The notes under the pieces: generated by a model
Seen by the model: only the letters and a program-made list of their open reading frames with translations
What the model was told of the DNA's origin: nothing
Database searches by the model: none
NCBI RefSeq assembly: GCF_035917335.1
Contig: NZ_CP109067.1
Span: 1,614,501-1,678,500, forward strand
Source: Micromonospora sp. NBC_01813
GTDB lineage: Bacteria > Actinomycetota > Actinomycetes > Mycobacteriales > Micromonosporaceae
Direction: 5' to 3'
DNA: 64,000 nt
Part shown: positions 16,466 to 25,769 of the stretch, piece by piece
Position numbering within the stretch: position 1 is the stretch's first letter
How the letters are laid out: each line of letters begins with the position of its first letter
Program-made: the position numbers and the translations under genes

Positions 16466-17005
16466 TCAGCGGGGGTCGACAATCTCCCCTTCGATCGCGG
16501 CACCGGCACCGGCACCGGCCCGTCCGGCGGCACCTGAGTCGGCCGGGCCGGGCGGATCCGCCGCCGGCGTCCGCCCGGAAGGTGGATACACGCGCACCCG
16601 TCGCGGCCCGAACACGTCGCCCGCCATCGACGACGGCATCCGACGCTCCGCCGCCACCTGAATGCGTCGCCGCACCACCCGGCGCACCGGCGGCACCGCC
16701 AACACCGTGCCGAACGCCCCGCTGACCAGGCCCGGCATCGCCAACAACAGCCCGGCGACCAACCCCAGCAGTCCGTCGCTGACCTGCTCGCCAGGAGGCT
16801 GCCCAGCCTGCGCCGCCGCCCGGAAACTACGCCAGGCACGCATCCCCTCACGGCGCAACAGCAGCATCCCGGCAAACGACGCCACCAACACCAGCAGCGA
16901 CGCCCACCCGAAGCCGATCTGCTGCCCCAGCAGCACGAAGACGACGACCTCCAGCGCCAGCCCCGCCGCCAGCGCCAACGGGATCAACCGCACTCCCCGG
17001 CGCAT
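16466..17005 (-). CDS. fxsA: FxsA family membrane protein
   Basis: A 179-residue protein. Two N-terminal hydrophobic segments (residues ~8-30 and 33-50) contain the FxsA-type GWASLLVLVASFAGMLLLRR. A third hydrophobic region with LLGLVAGLLLAMPGLVSGAFG near residue 85 follows, and then a basic, Pro/Ala-rich cytoplasmic tail. FxsA in E. coli modulates phage T7 exclusion by F plasmid; its normal cellular role is unknown. It is the last gene of the lnt-ppm1-fxsA run, as in other actinomycetes. Confidence 0.88.
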   Translation of the reverse strand: MRRGVRLIPLALAAGLALEVVVFVLLGQQIGFGWASLLVLVASFAGMLLLRREGMRAWRSFRAAAQAGQPPGEQVSDGLLGLVAGLLLAMPGLVSGAFGTVLAVPPVRRVVRRRIQVAAERRMPSSMAGDVFGPRRVRVYPPSGRTPAADPPGPADSGAAGRAGAGAGAAIEGEIVDPR

Positions 17006-17062
17006 GTCACCTCCCGCAAACGTGGCCTGGCCTCACACGTCCAAGTGTGACACGGCCCGCCG

Positions 17063-17866
17063 TCACGGCCAGCGCGCCACCGACGTGTCCCGCCGCCGAC
17101 CGGTCAACCCGTCACGGCGGGCCCGAACCCCCCAGACGGTCACCCGCCACAGCGCCTCACGCACGATCGAGGCGTTCATCTTGCTGGCACCCTGCTCCCG
17201 CTCCGCGAACGTGATCGGGACCTCGACGATCCGGAAACCCTCGCGGTACGCCCGCCAGGTCAACTCCACCTGGAACGAGTATCCCTGCGACGACACGCTC
17301 GCGTAATCGATCTTGTCGAGGACGGCGAGCCGGTACACCCGGTACCCGCCGGTGGCATCGCGCACCGGCATCCCCAGCGCCAACCGGGTGTACAGATTGC
17401 CGCACTGTGACACCAGCCACCGGTGCCGCGGCCAGTTCAGCACCTCACCGCCGGAAACCCACCGCGAACCAATCACCACATCAGCGCCACGAGCCGCATC
17501 CAACAACCGTGGCAACTGCTCAGGCGCGTGCGACCCGTCGGCGTCCATCTCCACCACCGCGTCATAGCCGCGCTCCTCGGCCCAGCCGAAGCCCGCGACG
17601 TACGCCGCACCCAGACCCTGCTTACCCGGCCGGTGCAACACGAAGACCTGACCATCGGCGGCAGCCAGCTCGTCCGCCAGCGCCCCCGTCCCGTCCGGTG
17701 AGTTGTCGTCGGCGATCAGCACGTCGGCCTGCGGCACCGCCGCACGGACCCGCTCGGTGATCGACCGCACGTTGTCCGCCTCGTTGTAGGTGGGGATCAC
17801 CACCAGCACCCGACCGACGCCCGGGTAGCCCTCCGGTCCGTCGCCCGCCGACACTGCCTCGCTCAC
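17063..17866 (-). CDS. ppm1: Polyprenol-phosphate mannosyltransferase (Ppm1-like)
   Basis: A 267-residue GT2 enzyme. It has VLVVIPTYNEADNVRSI (nucleotide-binding start, ~residue 20), ADDNSPDGTG, a DxD-type metal motif (VEMDADGSHAPEQL), ATGGYRVYR and QGYSFQVELTWRA. These are hallmarks of dolichol/polyprenol-phosphate mannose synthases, which transfer mannose from GDP-mannose to polyprenyl phosphate for lipoglycan and glycoprotein synthesis. Start GTG 17866 overlaps the lnt stop (GTGA). In M. tuberculosis Lnt and Ppm1 are fused; here they are separate but translationally coupled. Confidence 0.92.
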   Translation of the reverse strand: MSEAVSAGDGPEGYPGVGRVLVVIPTYNEADNVRSITERVRAAVPQADVLIADDNSPDGTGALADELAAADGQVFVLHRPGKQGLGAAYVAGFGWAEERGYDAVVEMDADGSHAPEQLPRLLDAARGADVVIGSRWVSGGEVLNWPRHRWLVSQCGNLYTRLALGMPVRDATGGYRVYRLAVLDKIDYASVSSQGYSFQVELTWRAYREGFRIVEVPITFAEREQGASKMNASIVREALWRVTVWGVRARRDGLTGRRRDTSVARWP

Positions 17867-19470
17867 CGTGCCTCCGTAACTGAGCCGACCACCCGCCGCC
17901 GCAGCCATACCGCCACGGCGACGACAGCGCCGGCGAGAACCACCAGCACCATCTCGGGCCAGACACCCATTCGAGTCGCAAGAGTACGCGTCGCCCCCAG
18001 CTCCAACTCACTCACCACGACGGCCGCGGTGTTGAACTCGGTCGGCTGCGACACCCGCCCATTCTGATCGACAAAAGCCGATACGCCAACGGTCGACGCC
18101 ATCAACCCGTCCCGGCCATGCTCCACCGCCCGCAACCGGACCATCGCCAACTGCTGACCAGCCTCCGCCACGTCGAACGTCGCGTTGTTGGTCTGTACCG
18201 CCAACACCTGCGCGCCACCGGTCACCGTGTCCCGCACCAGAGCGTCGTACGCCACCTCGAAACAGATGATGCCGCTGACCGACACCGGCCCCAGCCGCAA
18301 CACACCCGGCGACGAACCAGCGACAAAATCGGCCCGGACCAGGTCAACCTGTTTCGTGACCATACGCGCCAGCCGCCGCATCGGCACATACTCGGCGAAC
18401 GGCACCGGATGCCGCTTCACGTACACCTGCTCGACCTCGCCCGCCGAACCCGGCTCCCACACCAGGCTCACGTTACGGACCTCACCGGGCGCCGGACCGT
18501 ACGACAACGCCCCCACCAGAATCGGCACCCCGATCGCCGTCGCGGCCTCGTCGATGCTCGCCGCCGCCCGATCGTCCTGCAACGGATCCACGTCACTGGC
18601 GTTCTCCGGCCACACCACCAGATCCGGCGCCGGCACCTCACCCGCCGCCACCCGCTGCGCCAACCGCAGCGTTCCCTGCACGTGGTTGTCCAGCACCGCC
18701 CGCCGCTGCGCGTTGAAGTCCAACCCCATCCGCGGCACATTGCCCTGCACGATCGCCACCGTCACCGACCCCGACGACCCGCCACCAAGGGGAACCAACG
18801 CACCGACCGCCAACAGACCCGCCGCGACGAGCACCCCACCGACCGCCGGCACCAACCCCGACCCCCACCGCCACCGCCGCCACACCGCCGCCGCCAACAC
18901 CCCACCGCAGACCGCCACCACGAATGTCACCAGCGGAGCCCCACCCACCGAAGCCCACGGCAACGCCGGCGAATCACCCTGACTGAACGCCAACCGCCCC
19001 CACGGGAAACCCCCGAACGGAGTCCGACCCCGCAACGCCTCCTGCCCCACCCACAACAACCCGGTCACCAGCGGCCACGCCACCAACCTCCGTCGATCCA
19101 CCACCGGCGAGACGAACGCCGCGACCGCCCCCAACAACGCCAGGTAACTGGCCTGCAACCCCGACAACAACACCCACGGCAGACTCCCCGTGTGCAGATT
19201 CGTCCAACTCAACAACGGCGCGAAGAACACCACTCCCGCGACGAAACCCAACCCCGCACCCGCCCGCAGCCGACGACGGTGCACCGCCACCGCCAACGCC
19301 GCCACCCCCACCGGCGCCGCCCACCACCAACCGTACGGCGGAAACGCCACGAGCAGCGCCGCCCCCGACAAAACGGCCAACCCCACCGCCCACGGCAACC
19401 CCACCGCGGCACCGGCAGCCACCACCGGCGCCGACCCCGGCCCGGACGCAGCCCGCACCTCATCCACCAT
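17863..19470 (-). CDS. lnt: Apolipoprotein N-acyltransferase
   Basis: A 535-residue protein with about six N-terminal membrane segments (residues ~25-215), a periplasmic nitrilase-fold domain and a final membrane helix. The triad region is present: a Glu in FAEYVPM, a Lys in VYVKRHPVPF, and Cys in SGIICFEVAYD. Lnt N-acylates the lipid-modified cysteine of lipoproteins using phospholipid. ATG 19470 (MVDEVRAA) is chosen because the frame upstream is low-complexity and crosses a terminator hairpin. It is followed by ppm1 with a 4-bp overlap. Confidence 0.93.
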   Translation of the reverse strand: MVDEVRAASGPGSAPVVAAGAAVGLPWAVGLAVLSGAALLVAFPPYGWWWAAPVGVAALAVAVHRRRLRAGAGLGFVAGVVFFAPLLSWTNLHTGSLPWVLLSGLQASYLALLGAVAAFVSPVVDRRRLVAWPLVTGLLWVGQEALRGRTPFGGFPWGRLAFSQGDSPALPWASVGGAPLVTFVVAVCGGVLAAAVWRRWRWGSGLVPAVGGVLVAAGLLAVGALVPLGGGSSGSVTVAIVQGNVPRMGLDFNAQRRAVLDNHVQGTLRLAQRVAAGEVPAPDLVVWPENASDVDPLQDDRAAASIDEAATAIGVPILVGALSYGPAPGEVRNVSLVWEPGSAGEVEQVYVKRHPVPFAEYVPMRRLARMVTKQVDLVRADFVAGSSPGVLRLGPVSVSGIICFEVAYDALVRDTVTGGAQVLAVQTNNATFDVAEAGQQLAMVRLRAVEHGRDGLMASTVGVSAFVDQNGRVSQPTEFNTAAVVVSELELGATRTLATRMGVWPEMVLVVLAGAVVAVAVWLRRRVVGSVTEAR

Positions 19471-19599
19471 CGCCACGTCGAGCCCCACCCCACCGAGGCC
19501 ACCGACCACGGCAGCCGACCGACACGTCCGACGAAGGCTACCGGCAAGCAGCCCCGACGACGAGACACCGCCGACCGCCCGCCTGGAAGAAGAGAAATC

Positions 19600-19625
19600 G
19601 GGGCACGGCCGATCGGCCGTGCCCC
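19600..19625 (-). terminator. 26-bp palindromic intrinsic terminator
   Basis: A perfect palindrome (two 13-bp arms meeting at 19612/19613). On the minus strand it is followed by a pyrimidine/T-rich run (complement of 19584-19599). It ends minus-strand transcription arriving from the kam operon or from the unassigned region at 19626-20033, before lnt. Confidence 0.7.
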
Positions 19626-20033
19626 GCGCTCCCAGGCCCCTCCCCCGCCGGTGCGGCAGGACACCCGTACGACGACCTTCGGACCGACCGACCGGGAACT
19701 GGCTGCCCCCGGCGGGCCGTTGTCTACTGGCCCCGCACGACCACCTGCCCACACACCGGAAAGTCGCGGCCGGTCCGCGCCGCCTCGCCGACCCTCGCCC
19801 GCTGGACCTGGCCGATGCGGAAAACCCCCTGTGGTCAGCCCACATGCGGTACACCGCACTGCGACACACCGTCGCTCGGCCAGCGGACGAAGAAACGAAG
19901 CGAACAACAGCCGCTTCCCGTGGTAGGACTCAAAGACGGTACGCGGGCGACCCCCCGTGCTGTCAACCCGGACCAGGGCGTCGCACCCCACCCATCGGCG
20001 TGTCGCCCCTGCGCGTCCAACGATCCCGGCGGA
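19626..20033 (-). other. Non-coding gap (19471-20033) with a promoter-like TTGACA; possible small RNA
   Basis: The 563 bp between lnt and the MutL-like gene hold no protein I can support. On the minus strand TTGACA (complement of 19961-19966) and TACCGT (complement of 19936-19941), 19 bp apart, could start a transcript ending at the 19600-19625 terminator, about 330 nt long. An open minus-strand frame crosses it (19991 downward) but resembles nothing known. It could be a small RNA, a long 3' tail of the kam operon, or the lnt leader. Confidence 0.3.
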
Positions 20034-21410
20034 TCACCGCCACGACGGCCCCTGCCGACCCGCCAACACGTACCGCCGCAACAGCCCCACCGCAGCCGCC
20101 GGATACTCCACCGACAACAGCCCCGCCGCAGCCAACACGTACGCCGAATCAACCACCGGCACCGCCTCCCGCGGTACCAGCCAACCACCGACCCTGTCGC
20201 CGGCCACCGACCGCAACACCCCGACCGCCGCCCCCACAGCCACCCGCCGCAACACCCCACCCGAGCCCACCAGCCACCGCACCCGCCGCAGATCCCGACC
20301 ACTTCCCGGCAACTGCTCCTCCGCCCGCGCGTGCCGACGCACCGCCACCAAGGCTGCCAACTCCACCAACCGCAGATCCACCGCCCGCGCAGCCTCATCG
20401 ACCGCGACCAGGCCCGGATCCGCCACCCGGGCCGCCACTGGCCCCGCCAACGCCGCCGCCTGCTCCGGCCCGATCAGCCGCTCCGCGACCGCCGCCTCGA
20501 CCACCCCACCCGCCCCGACCCGGACCCCGAGGTCCCCCTCCACCGTGCGCGACTGATCCCACCAGCCCGCCACCGGCACCCCGGCCACCGGCTCATCCCC
20601 CGCCGGCTGCGAATCCGCACCCACCACCGAATACACATCCGTCGTCGCACCACCCACATCGACCACCAGCAGATCAGCGTTCGCGCAACCCGCCAGCAAC
20701 GCCACCCCGGACAACACCGCATCCGGGGTCGCCGCCCGCACCACCTGGCCGAAGCGCCCATCGGCCGACAACTGCCCACCACCGATCACCGACCGCAGAA
20801 AGACCTCACGCACCGCCGCCCGGGCCGACCCCGGCGCCAACACCCCGAGCCGCGGCAACACGTTCCCGGCAGCTGTCACCGCCACCCCCGCACCCGCCAG
20901 CATCGCCACCGCCGCAGGACACGCCTCGACGTTGCCCGCCACCACCACCGGCACCGACAGCCCCGCCGCCGCCAGCGAGCCCGCGTTGTGCAGCAACACC
21001 TGCGCGTCCCCACCGTCCGTGCCGCCCACCAGCAACACCACGTCCGGACGTGACTCCCGCACCTGCGCCAACCCCGCCGCGTCGAGCAGCCCAGCCACCA
21101 CCGACACCACCTGCGCCCCCGCCGACAACCCCACCCGCACACCAGCCCGCGCGGTCACCAACGGCTCGTAACCCACCACCGCCAACCGCAGACCCCCACC
21201 GGCCGACGAACACACCAGCCACGGCACCGAGTCCACCCCACCCGACACCGCAACACCCGCCTGCCGCACCGCCTCCGCCAACCCGTCCCACACGTCACCC
21301 CCCGCCGTCGTGGGACACGCCGCCGCCCCCAGCAACACCCCGGCCGCCGAATCGACCACCACCGCCTTCGTGAACGTCGACCCCACGTCGGCGCAGACCA
21401 CCACACTCAC
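20034..21410 (-). CDS. MutL/KamB-like ASKHA protein, putative aminomutase reactivation factor
   Basis: A 458-residue protein. The N-terminal phosphate-binding motif CADVGSTFTKAVVVD matches the glutamate mutase L (MutL) family of ASKHA ATPases. Further hallmarks are VLLVGGTDGGD (~residue 125) and VVDVGGATTDVYSV (~250). In lysine-fermenting clostridia the MutL homologue KamB lies with the aminomutase genes and is thought to help reactivate the adenosylcobalamin enzyme. The same role is inferred here from its place as last gene of the operon. Start GTG 21410 overlaps the kal stop. No separate KamC-like gene is present. Confidence 0.85.
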   Translation of the reverse strand: MSVVVCADVGSTFTKAVVVDSAAGVLLGAAACPTTAGGDVWDGLAEAVRQAGVAVSGGVDSVPWLVCSSAGGGLRLAVVGYEPLVTARAGVRVGLSAGAQVVSVVAGLLDAAGLAQVRESRPDVVLLVGGTDGGDAQVLLHNAGSLAAAGLSVPVVVAGNVEACPAAVAMLAGAGVAVTAAGNVLPRLGVLAPGSARAAVREVFLRSVIGGGQLSADGRFGQVVRAATPDAVLSGVALLAGCANADLLVVDVGGATTDVYSVVGADSQPAGDEPVAGVPVAGWWDQSRTVEGDLGVRVGAGGVVEAAVAERLIGPEQAAALAGPVAARVADPGLVAVDEAARAVDLRLVELAALVAVRRHARAEEQLPGSGRDLRRVRWLVGSGGVLRRVAVGAAVGVLRSVAGDRVGGWLVPREAVPVVDSAYVLAAAGLLSVEYPAAAVGLLRRYVLAGRQGPSWR

Positions 21411-21805
21411 CCGGCCTCCCGCGACGCCGGCACCACCACCGTGCCCACCGCGGTGACCGCCACCAACGGCGGTGTCAACACCCGCGCCGCCGACACCGAC
21501 ACCTCCGGACACCCCCGACACACCACCAGGCACTCGAACCGCACCGTACGACTCCGGGTCCCCACCCGCGTCACCGTCCCGCTGACCTGCACCACGTCAC
21601 CGGCCCGCACCGGCGCCACGAACCGCACCTGCTCATAGCCGGCGAACAGCCCCTCGTCACCGTCACCCCGGATACACAACTCCGTCGCCACGTCACCGAA
21701 CAACCCGAGGACGTACGCCCCGTCGACCAGACCACCGGCGTAATGCGCATGCCCGTACGGCACGTACCGGCGATGAACCACCGACAGACCAACCGCCGCG
21801 CTCAC
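21407..21805 (-). CDS. kal: 3-aminobutyryl-CoA ammonia-lyase-like hotdog protein
   Basis: A 132-residue single hotdog-fold protein. The segments AHYAGGLVDGAYVLGLFGDV, ATELCIRGDGDEGLFAGYE and VRFVAPVRAGD match Kal of Fusobacterium/Clostridium closely. Kal deaminates L-3-aminobutyryl-CoA to crotonyl-CoA and ammonia, a late step of lysine fermentation. The length is normal for the family. It overlaps both neighbours (kamE and the MutL-like gene) by 4 bp, so it is part of the lysine operon. Strong family match; the reaction in this organism is inferred. Confidence 0.88.
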   Translation of the reverse strand: MSAAVGLSVVHRRYVPYGHAHYAGGLVDGAYVLGLFGDVATELCIRGDGDEGLFAGYEQVRFVAPVRAGDVVQVSGTVTRVGTRSRTVRFECLVVCRGCPEVSVSAARVLTPPLVAVTAVGTVVVPASREAG

Positions 21806-22551
21806 CGCGCCACCCGCGTCAGCACCGCGTGCACCAGATAGCTCGCCACCTCACGCGGCGTCGCCCCCCGACCGAAGATCCGATCGACCCCCAACTCGGC
21901 GGCCATCAACTCGTCGAACCGCGGGCCACCCACCACCAGCAACGGCCGCCGCGGCGCCGGCACCGCCTCCCGGAACGCCGCCGACAACTCCCGCACGTTG
22001 TGCAGATGCGCATCCCGCTGCGACACCACCTGAGACACCAGCACCGCGTCCGCGCCCACCCGCACCGCCTCGTCCACCAGATCCGCCACCGGCACCTGCG
22101 CCCCCATGTTCGTCACCACGAACTCCCGGTAGTACTCCAGACCCTTCTCACCCGCGATGCCCTTCACATTCAAGATCGCATCGATGCCGACCGTGTGCGC
22201 GTCCGTACCGATACACGCCCCCACCACCGACAACCGCCGCCCCAGACCCGACCGCACCGCCGCGTTGACCTCCGCCGCCCCCAACAGCGGAAAATCCCGC
22301 TCCACCACCCGCACCGCCGACATGTCCACCAGATGACCGACCCGGCCGTACACCACGAAGAACGTGAAACCCACCCCCACCGGCGCCGCGTGCACCACCA
22401 TCGCTGGATCGACGCCCATCTTCCCCGCCAACAACAGGGCCGCACCCTCGGCCCGCTTGTCGTGCGGCACCGGCAGCGTGAACGACAACTGCACCATCCC
22501 GTCACCCGTCGTGTCCCCGTACGGGCGCACCACCTCACCCACGGCCAGCAC
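21802..22551 (-). CDS. kamE: Lysine 5,6-aminomutase, beta (cobalamin-binding) subunit
   Basis: A 249-residue protein (start GTG 22551, overlapping the kamD end; GTG 22542 is an alternative). It begins with the family's RPYGDTTGDGMVQLSF. The DAHTVGIDAILNVKG motif supplies His119, the lower cobalt ligand (His133 in C. sticklandii), and 11 residues on Lys130, the PLP-anchoring lysine (Lys144), with identical spacing. The C-terminal Rossmann domain includes VLVVGGPRFDELMAAELG. With KamD it migrates the epsilon-amino group of beta-lysine (or D-lysine) to C5 using AdoCbl and PLP. All catalytic residues look intact. Confidence 0.93.
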   Translation of the reverse strand: MLAVGEVVRPYGDTTGDGMVQLSFTLPVPHDKRAEGAALLLAGKMGVDPAMVVHAAPVGVGFTFFVVYGRVGHLVDMSAVRVVERDFPLLGAAEVNAAVRSGLGRRLSVVGACIGTDAHTVGIDAILNVKGIAGEKGLEYYREFVVTNMGAQVPVADLVDEAVRVGADAVLVSQVVSQRDAHLHNVRELSAAFREAVPAPRRPLLVVGGPRFDELMAAELGVDRIFGRGATPREVASYLVHAVLTRVAR

Positions 22552-24139
22552 CGACCCGGTCGTCAGTGTCAGCAGCCTCCAGCAACTCCGACACCGGGTT
22601 GAGGTAGTCACCGGCCTGCACCACCACCCCGTCACGCCCCTTGCCGCCATCCGCCGGCCGACGCATCACCCCGAACGTGCCCTCCGCGATCGCCGTCAAC
22701 AGCGAATCGTCGACGATCCGCTCCAACAAATCCACCGCCTCACCCAACACCTGACCAGCCCGCCGCACAATGAACCCATCCGGCGCCGGCACGAAATCCT
22801 CCGCCAACCCACCCGCCGCACCCAACACGTACCGCACGTTCTGCAAAGCGATGGCCCGATCACTGAGCCACGGCGTCGCCACCGCCTCCGTCATCATCCC
22901 CACCAGCAGAATTCCCTGCCCGGTCAACACCCCCGCCAAATTGAAAAAACCGTTCAGCAGATTCCCCCGAAACACATCCCCCGTCATGTGCCGCGTCGGA
23001 GGCATCCACTTCAACGGCGCCTCCGGAAACAACTCCCGCGCCAGCAACGCATGCGCCAACTCCAGCCGGAACGACTCCGGAACCAACGGATCTATCTCGA
23101 AGGCGTGCCCCAACCCCAACTGCCAGTCCGCCAGCCCCGCCTCCACCGCGAAATACTCGTTCAGCAACTGCGACACCGTCACCGTATGAGCAGCCTCCAC
23201 CGCGTCAGCCGTCGTGAGATAGTTGTCCTCCCCCGTGTTGATGATGATCCCGGCACGCGCATGCACCTGACGCGAAAAGCGCTGGTCCACGAAAGTCCGA
23301 ACAGGATTGATGTCCCGGAACAGAATCCCGTACATCGAATCGTTCAACATCATGTCCAGCCGCTCCAGACCAGCCAGCACCGCCATCTCCGGCATACACA
23401 ACCCGGACGCGTAATTCGTCAACCGAACATAACGCCCCACCTCACCCGACACCTCGTCCAACGCCGCCCGCATCAGACGAAAGTTCTCCTGCGTCGCATA
23501 CGTCCCCGCGAAGCCCTCCCGAGTCGCCCCCTCCGGCACGTAATCCAGCAACGACTGCCCCGTCGACCGAATCACCGCCACCACATCCGCACCCGCCCGA
23601 GCAGCCTCCTGCGCCTGCGGAATGTCCTCATGGATGTCCCCCGTGGCCACGATCAGATACACCCACGGCCGGCGCGGCGGATCCCCCCACCGCCCCACCA
23701 ACCGCTCCCGCTCCACCCGCCGACGATCGATCCGCGCCACCCCCGCCGCCGCCAACGACCGCGCCCACCCCCGAGCCGCCTCCCCCGCCCCACCCGCCGG
23801 CACCTCGAACCGCACCGCCCCCGCCGCCGCCTCCTGCGCCAACCCCGTCACCGCCGCCGCGTCCACCCGGTCCACCCCCGAACGCAGCACCGCGTCACAC
23901 ACCGGCACCGCCACCCCGTGCCCCAACCCCACCTGCTCGGCCACCACATCCACCAGCCGGTTCACCCACGGAATCCCCTCCGCGTCCGCCCCGGCGACCC
24001 CCATCACCCGCAACACCGCCCGCTCCACCGACACCGTCGTACGCGAGCGCGCCAACTCCACCACCGGCGCCCCCGCCCGCGCCGCCAACTCCCGCGCCCG
24101 CGCCACCAGCGCAGGCTCCAGCCCCAGCAGACCACTCAC
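22535..24139 (-). CDS. kamD: Lysine 5,6-aminomutase, alpha subunit
   Basis: A 534-residue TIM-barrel subunit close to the ~520 residues of clostridial KamD. Recognisable segments include KWMPPTRHMTGDVFRGNLLN, GILLVGMMTEAVATPWLSDR and YATQENFRLMRAALDEV. It forms the active-site barrel that holds substrate, PLP and the adenosyl group with KamE. It overlaps the amidohydrolase stop by 4 bp upstream and kamE downstream, implying translational coupling and 1:1 production of the subunits. Known clostridial enzymes act on L-beta-lysine or D-lysine. Confidence 0.93.
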   Translation of the reverse strand: MSGLLGLEPALVARARELAARAGAPVVELARSRTTVSVERAVLRVMGVAGADAEGIPWVNRLVDVVAEQVGLGHGVAVPVCDAVLRSGVDRVDAAAVTGLAQEAAAGAVRFEVPAGGAGEAARGWARSLAAAGVARIDRRRVERERLVGRWGDPPRRPWVYLIVATGDIHEDIPQAQEAARAGADVVAVIRSTGQSLLDYVPEGATREGFAGTYATQENFRLMRAALDEVSGEVGRYVRLTNYASGLCMPEMAVLAGLERLDMMLNDSMYGILFRDINPVRTFVDQRFSRQVHARAGIIINTGEDNYLTTADAVEAAHTVTVSQLLNEYFAVEAGLADWQLGLGHAFEIDPLVPESFRLELAHALLARELFPEAPLKWMPPTRHMTGDVFRGNLLNGFFNLAGVLTGQGILLVGMMTEAVATPWLSDRAIALQNVRYVLGAAGGLAEDFVPAPDGFIVRRAGQVLGEAVDLLERIVDDSLLTAIAEGTFGVMRRPADGGKGRDGVVVQAGDYLNPVSELLEAADTDDRVGAGRG

Positions 24140-25764
24140 CGCACACCCACCGACTCACCCAGATCCGACGCCACGAAGATCTCCCGCCCCCGCGACACCG
24201 TCCGCAGACACCGCGGCAACGGCGTCGGATCAGCCGGCCCCCGCAACGCCGGATCCTCCGCCACCAACACCGGCAACCCATCCCCCGATACCCCCGCCGG
24301 CGCCGACCACACCGCGAACGTCGCCGCCGCACCCAACGCCAACACACCCTCCCGCGACGTCTGCACCACCCCCGGAGGCAACGCCCGCCACCCACCACGG
24401 GTATGCGCCGCGAACGCCGACCGCACCCCCAACCTCGACGACGGATTGAAATGCGACACCGCGGCCCGCACCGTCCCCCACGGATCCAACGGAGTCACCG
24501 GCGAGTCCGACCCGAACGCCAACGGCACCCCCACCCCATGCAACGCCGCGAACGGATTCGACGCCAACGACCGGCCCACCCCCAGCCGGGCTGCATACAT
24601 CTGGCCCTCCCCACCCCACAACCGGTCGAACGCCGGCTGCACACTCGCCACCACACCAAACTCCACGAACGTCGCGATCACCCGCTTGTCCACCATCTCC
24701 ACGTGCTCCACCCGGTGCCGACCCGCCCGCAGCCGCTCCACCCCCACCTGCCCGGCCGCCAACGCGAAGCCGTCCGCCACCGCCGCCACCGCCGCGTCCC
24801 CGATCGCATGGAACCCGCCCTGCAACCCCGACCGGACACAATCCACCAGATGCGCCGCCACCTGACCGGCGTCCAGGAAACACGTCCCGCAACCCTCACC
24901 ATCGACGTACGGCTGCGACACGAACGCCGTACGCGAGCCCAACGCCCCGTCCGCGTACAGATCACCACCCGCCGCCACCGCCCCCAGCTCACGGGCCCGC
25001 GCCGCCCCCAGCAGCTCACCCCAGTAGCCGTACACCTCCGGCAACCCGTCACCCGACAACGCCAACACACCGGTGAAGTCCGCCTCCGACGACGTCCCCG
25101 GCCCACCACACTCGTGCACCGCCGCGATCCCGAGCCCCGCCGCCGCCGACAACGCCGCCCGCTGCGCCGCCGCCCGCTGCGCCGACCCCAACGACCCGAA
25201 CGCCACCGCCCGCACCGCGTGGTGCTCCTCCTCCCGCACCCAGCCATCACCATCGGCCGACAACCCCGGCACCGCCGCCAACATCGCCGACGACACCAAC
25301 GCCGAATGGATCGACGCCTGCGACAGATACACCCGCCGCCCACCCGCCGCGACCGACAACCGCCGCGCGTCCGGCGGCACCGGACGCCGCCACGTCGACT
25401 CGTCCCACCCGTGCCCCAACACCACCGCGTCGCCCGGCAACCCCGCCGCGAACCCGGCCACCCGGTCCAACAACTCGTCCGCCGACCGCACCCCCGACAG
25501 ATCCAGACCGGACAACACCAGACCGGTATCCGTCGCATGGACGTGCGCGTCGACGAACGCCGGCGTCACCACCGCGCCGCCCAACTCCACCACCACGTCG
25601 GCGCGGGGAGCATCCGCGTCCAGCCCCAGCCAGGCGATCCGGCCCGCCCGCACCAGCAACGCCGTCGCCCCCGGCTGCGCCGGGCAGTACAGCCGGCCAC
25701 CCCGGTACAACACCGCCGGCAGATCGACCCGATCCGCCCCGTCAACCACCACCCGAGTCGTCAT
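24136..25764 (-). CDS. Amidohydrolase family protein (YtcJ-like)
   Basis: A 542-residue metal-dependent hydrolase. The first metal motif VDAHVHATD lies near residue 75, HECGG and HAIGDA in the barrel, HVEMVDKRVI further on, and GSDSPVTPLDPW near residue 410 with the catalytic Asp. This is the YtcJ/Amidohydro_3 layout, with substrates ranging from N-acyl amino acids to cyclic amides. It sits inside the lysine operon (5 bp after kdd, 4-bp overlap with kamD) and has no counterpart in clostridial kam clusters. Its role there is unknown; removal of an acyl or lactam group from a pathway compound is one guess. Confidence 0.85.
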   Translation of the reverse strand: MTTRVVVDGADRVDLPAVLYRGGRLYCPAQPGATALLVRAGRIAWLGLDADAPRADVVVELGGAVVTPAFVDAHVHATDTGLVLSGLDLSGVRSADELLDRVAGFAAGLPGDAVVLGHGWDESTWRRPVPPDARRLSVAAGGRRVYLSQASIHSALVSSAMLAAVPGLSADGDGWVREEEHHAVRAVAFGSLGSAQRAAAQRAALSAAAGLGIAAVHECGGPGTSSEADFTGVLALSGDGLPEVYGYWGELLGAARARELGAVAAGGDLYADGALGSRTAFVSQPYVDGEGCGTCFLDAGQVAAHLVDCVRSGLQGGFHAIGDAAVAAVADGFALAAGQVGVERLRAGRHRVEHVEMVDKRVIATFVEFGVVASVQPAFDRLWGGEGQMYAARLGVGRSLASNPFAALHGVGVPLAFGSDSPVTPLDPWGTVRAAVSHFNPSSRLGVRSAFAAHTRGGWRALPPGVVQTSREGVLALGAAATFAVWSAPAGVSGDGLPVLVAEDPALRGPADPTPLPRCLRTVSRGREIFVASDLGESVGVR

Positions 25765-25769
25765 GACGT

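Noticed and set aside
18118-19926. 602-codon plus-strand frame across lnt, and the 727-codon frame 19190-21373
   Set aside because: Arg/His/Pro-rich translations with no domain; they mirror lnt and the MutL-like gene, which have convincing motifs.
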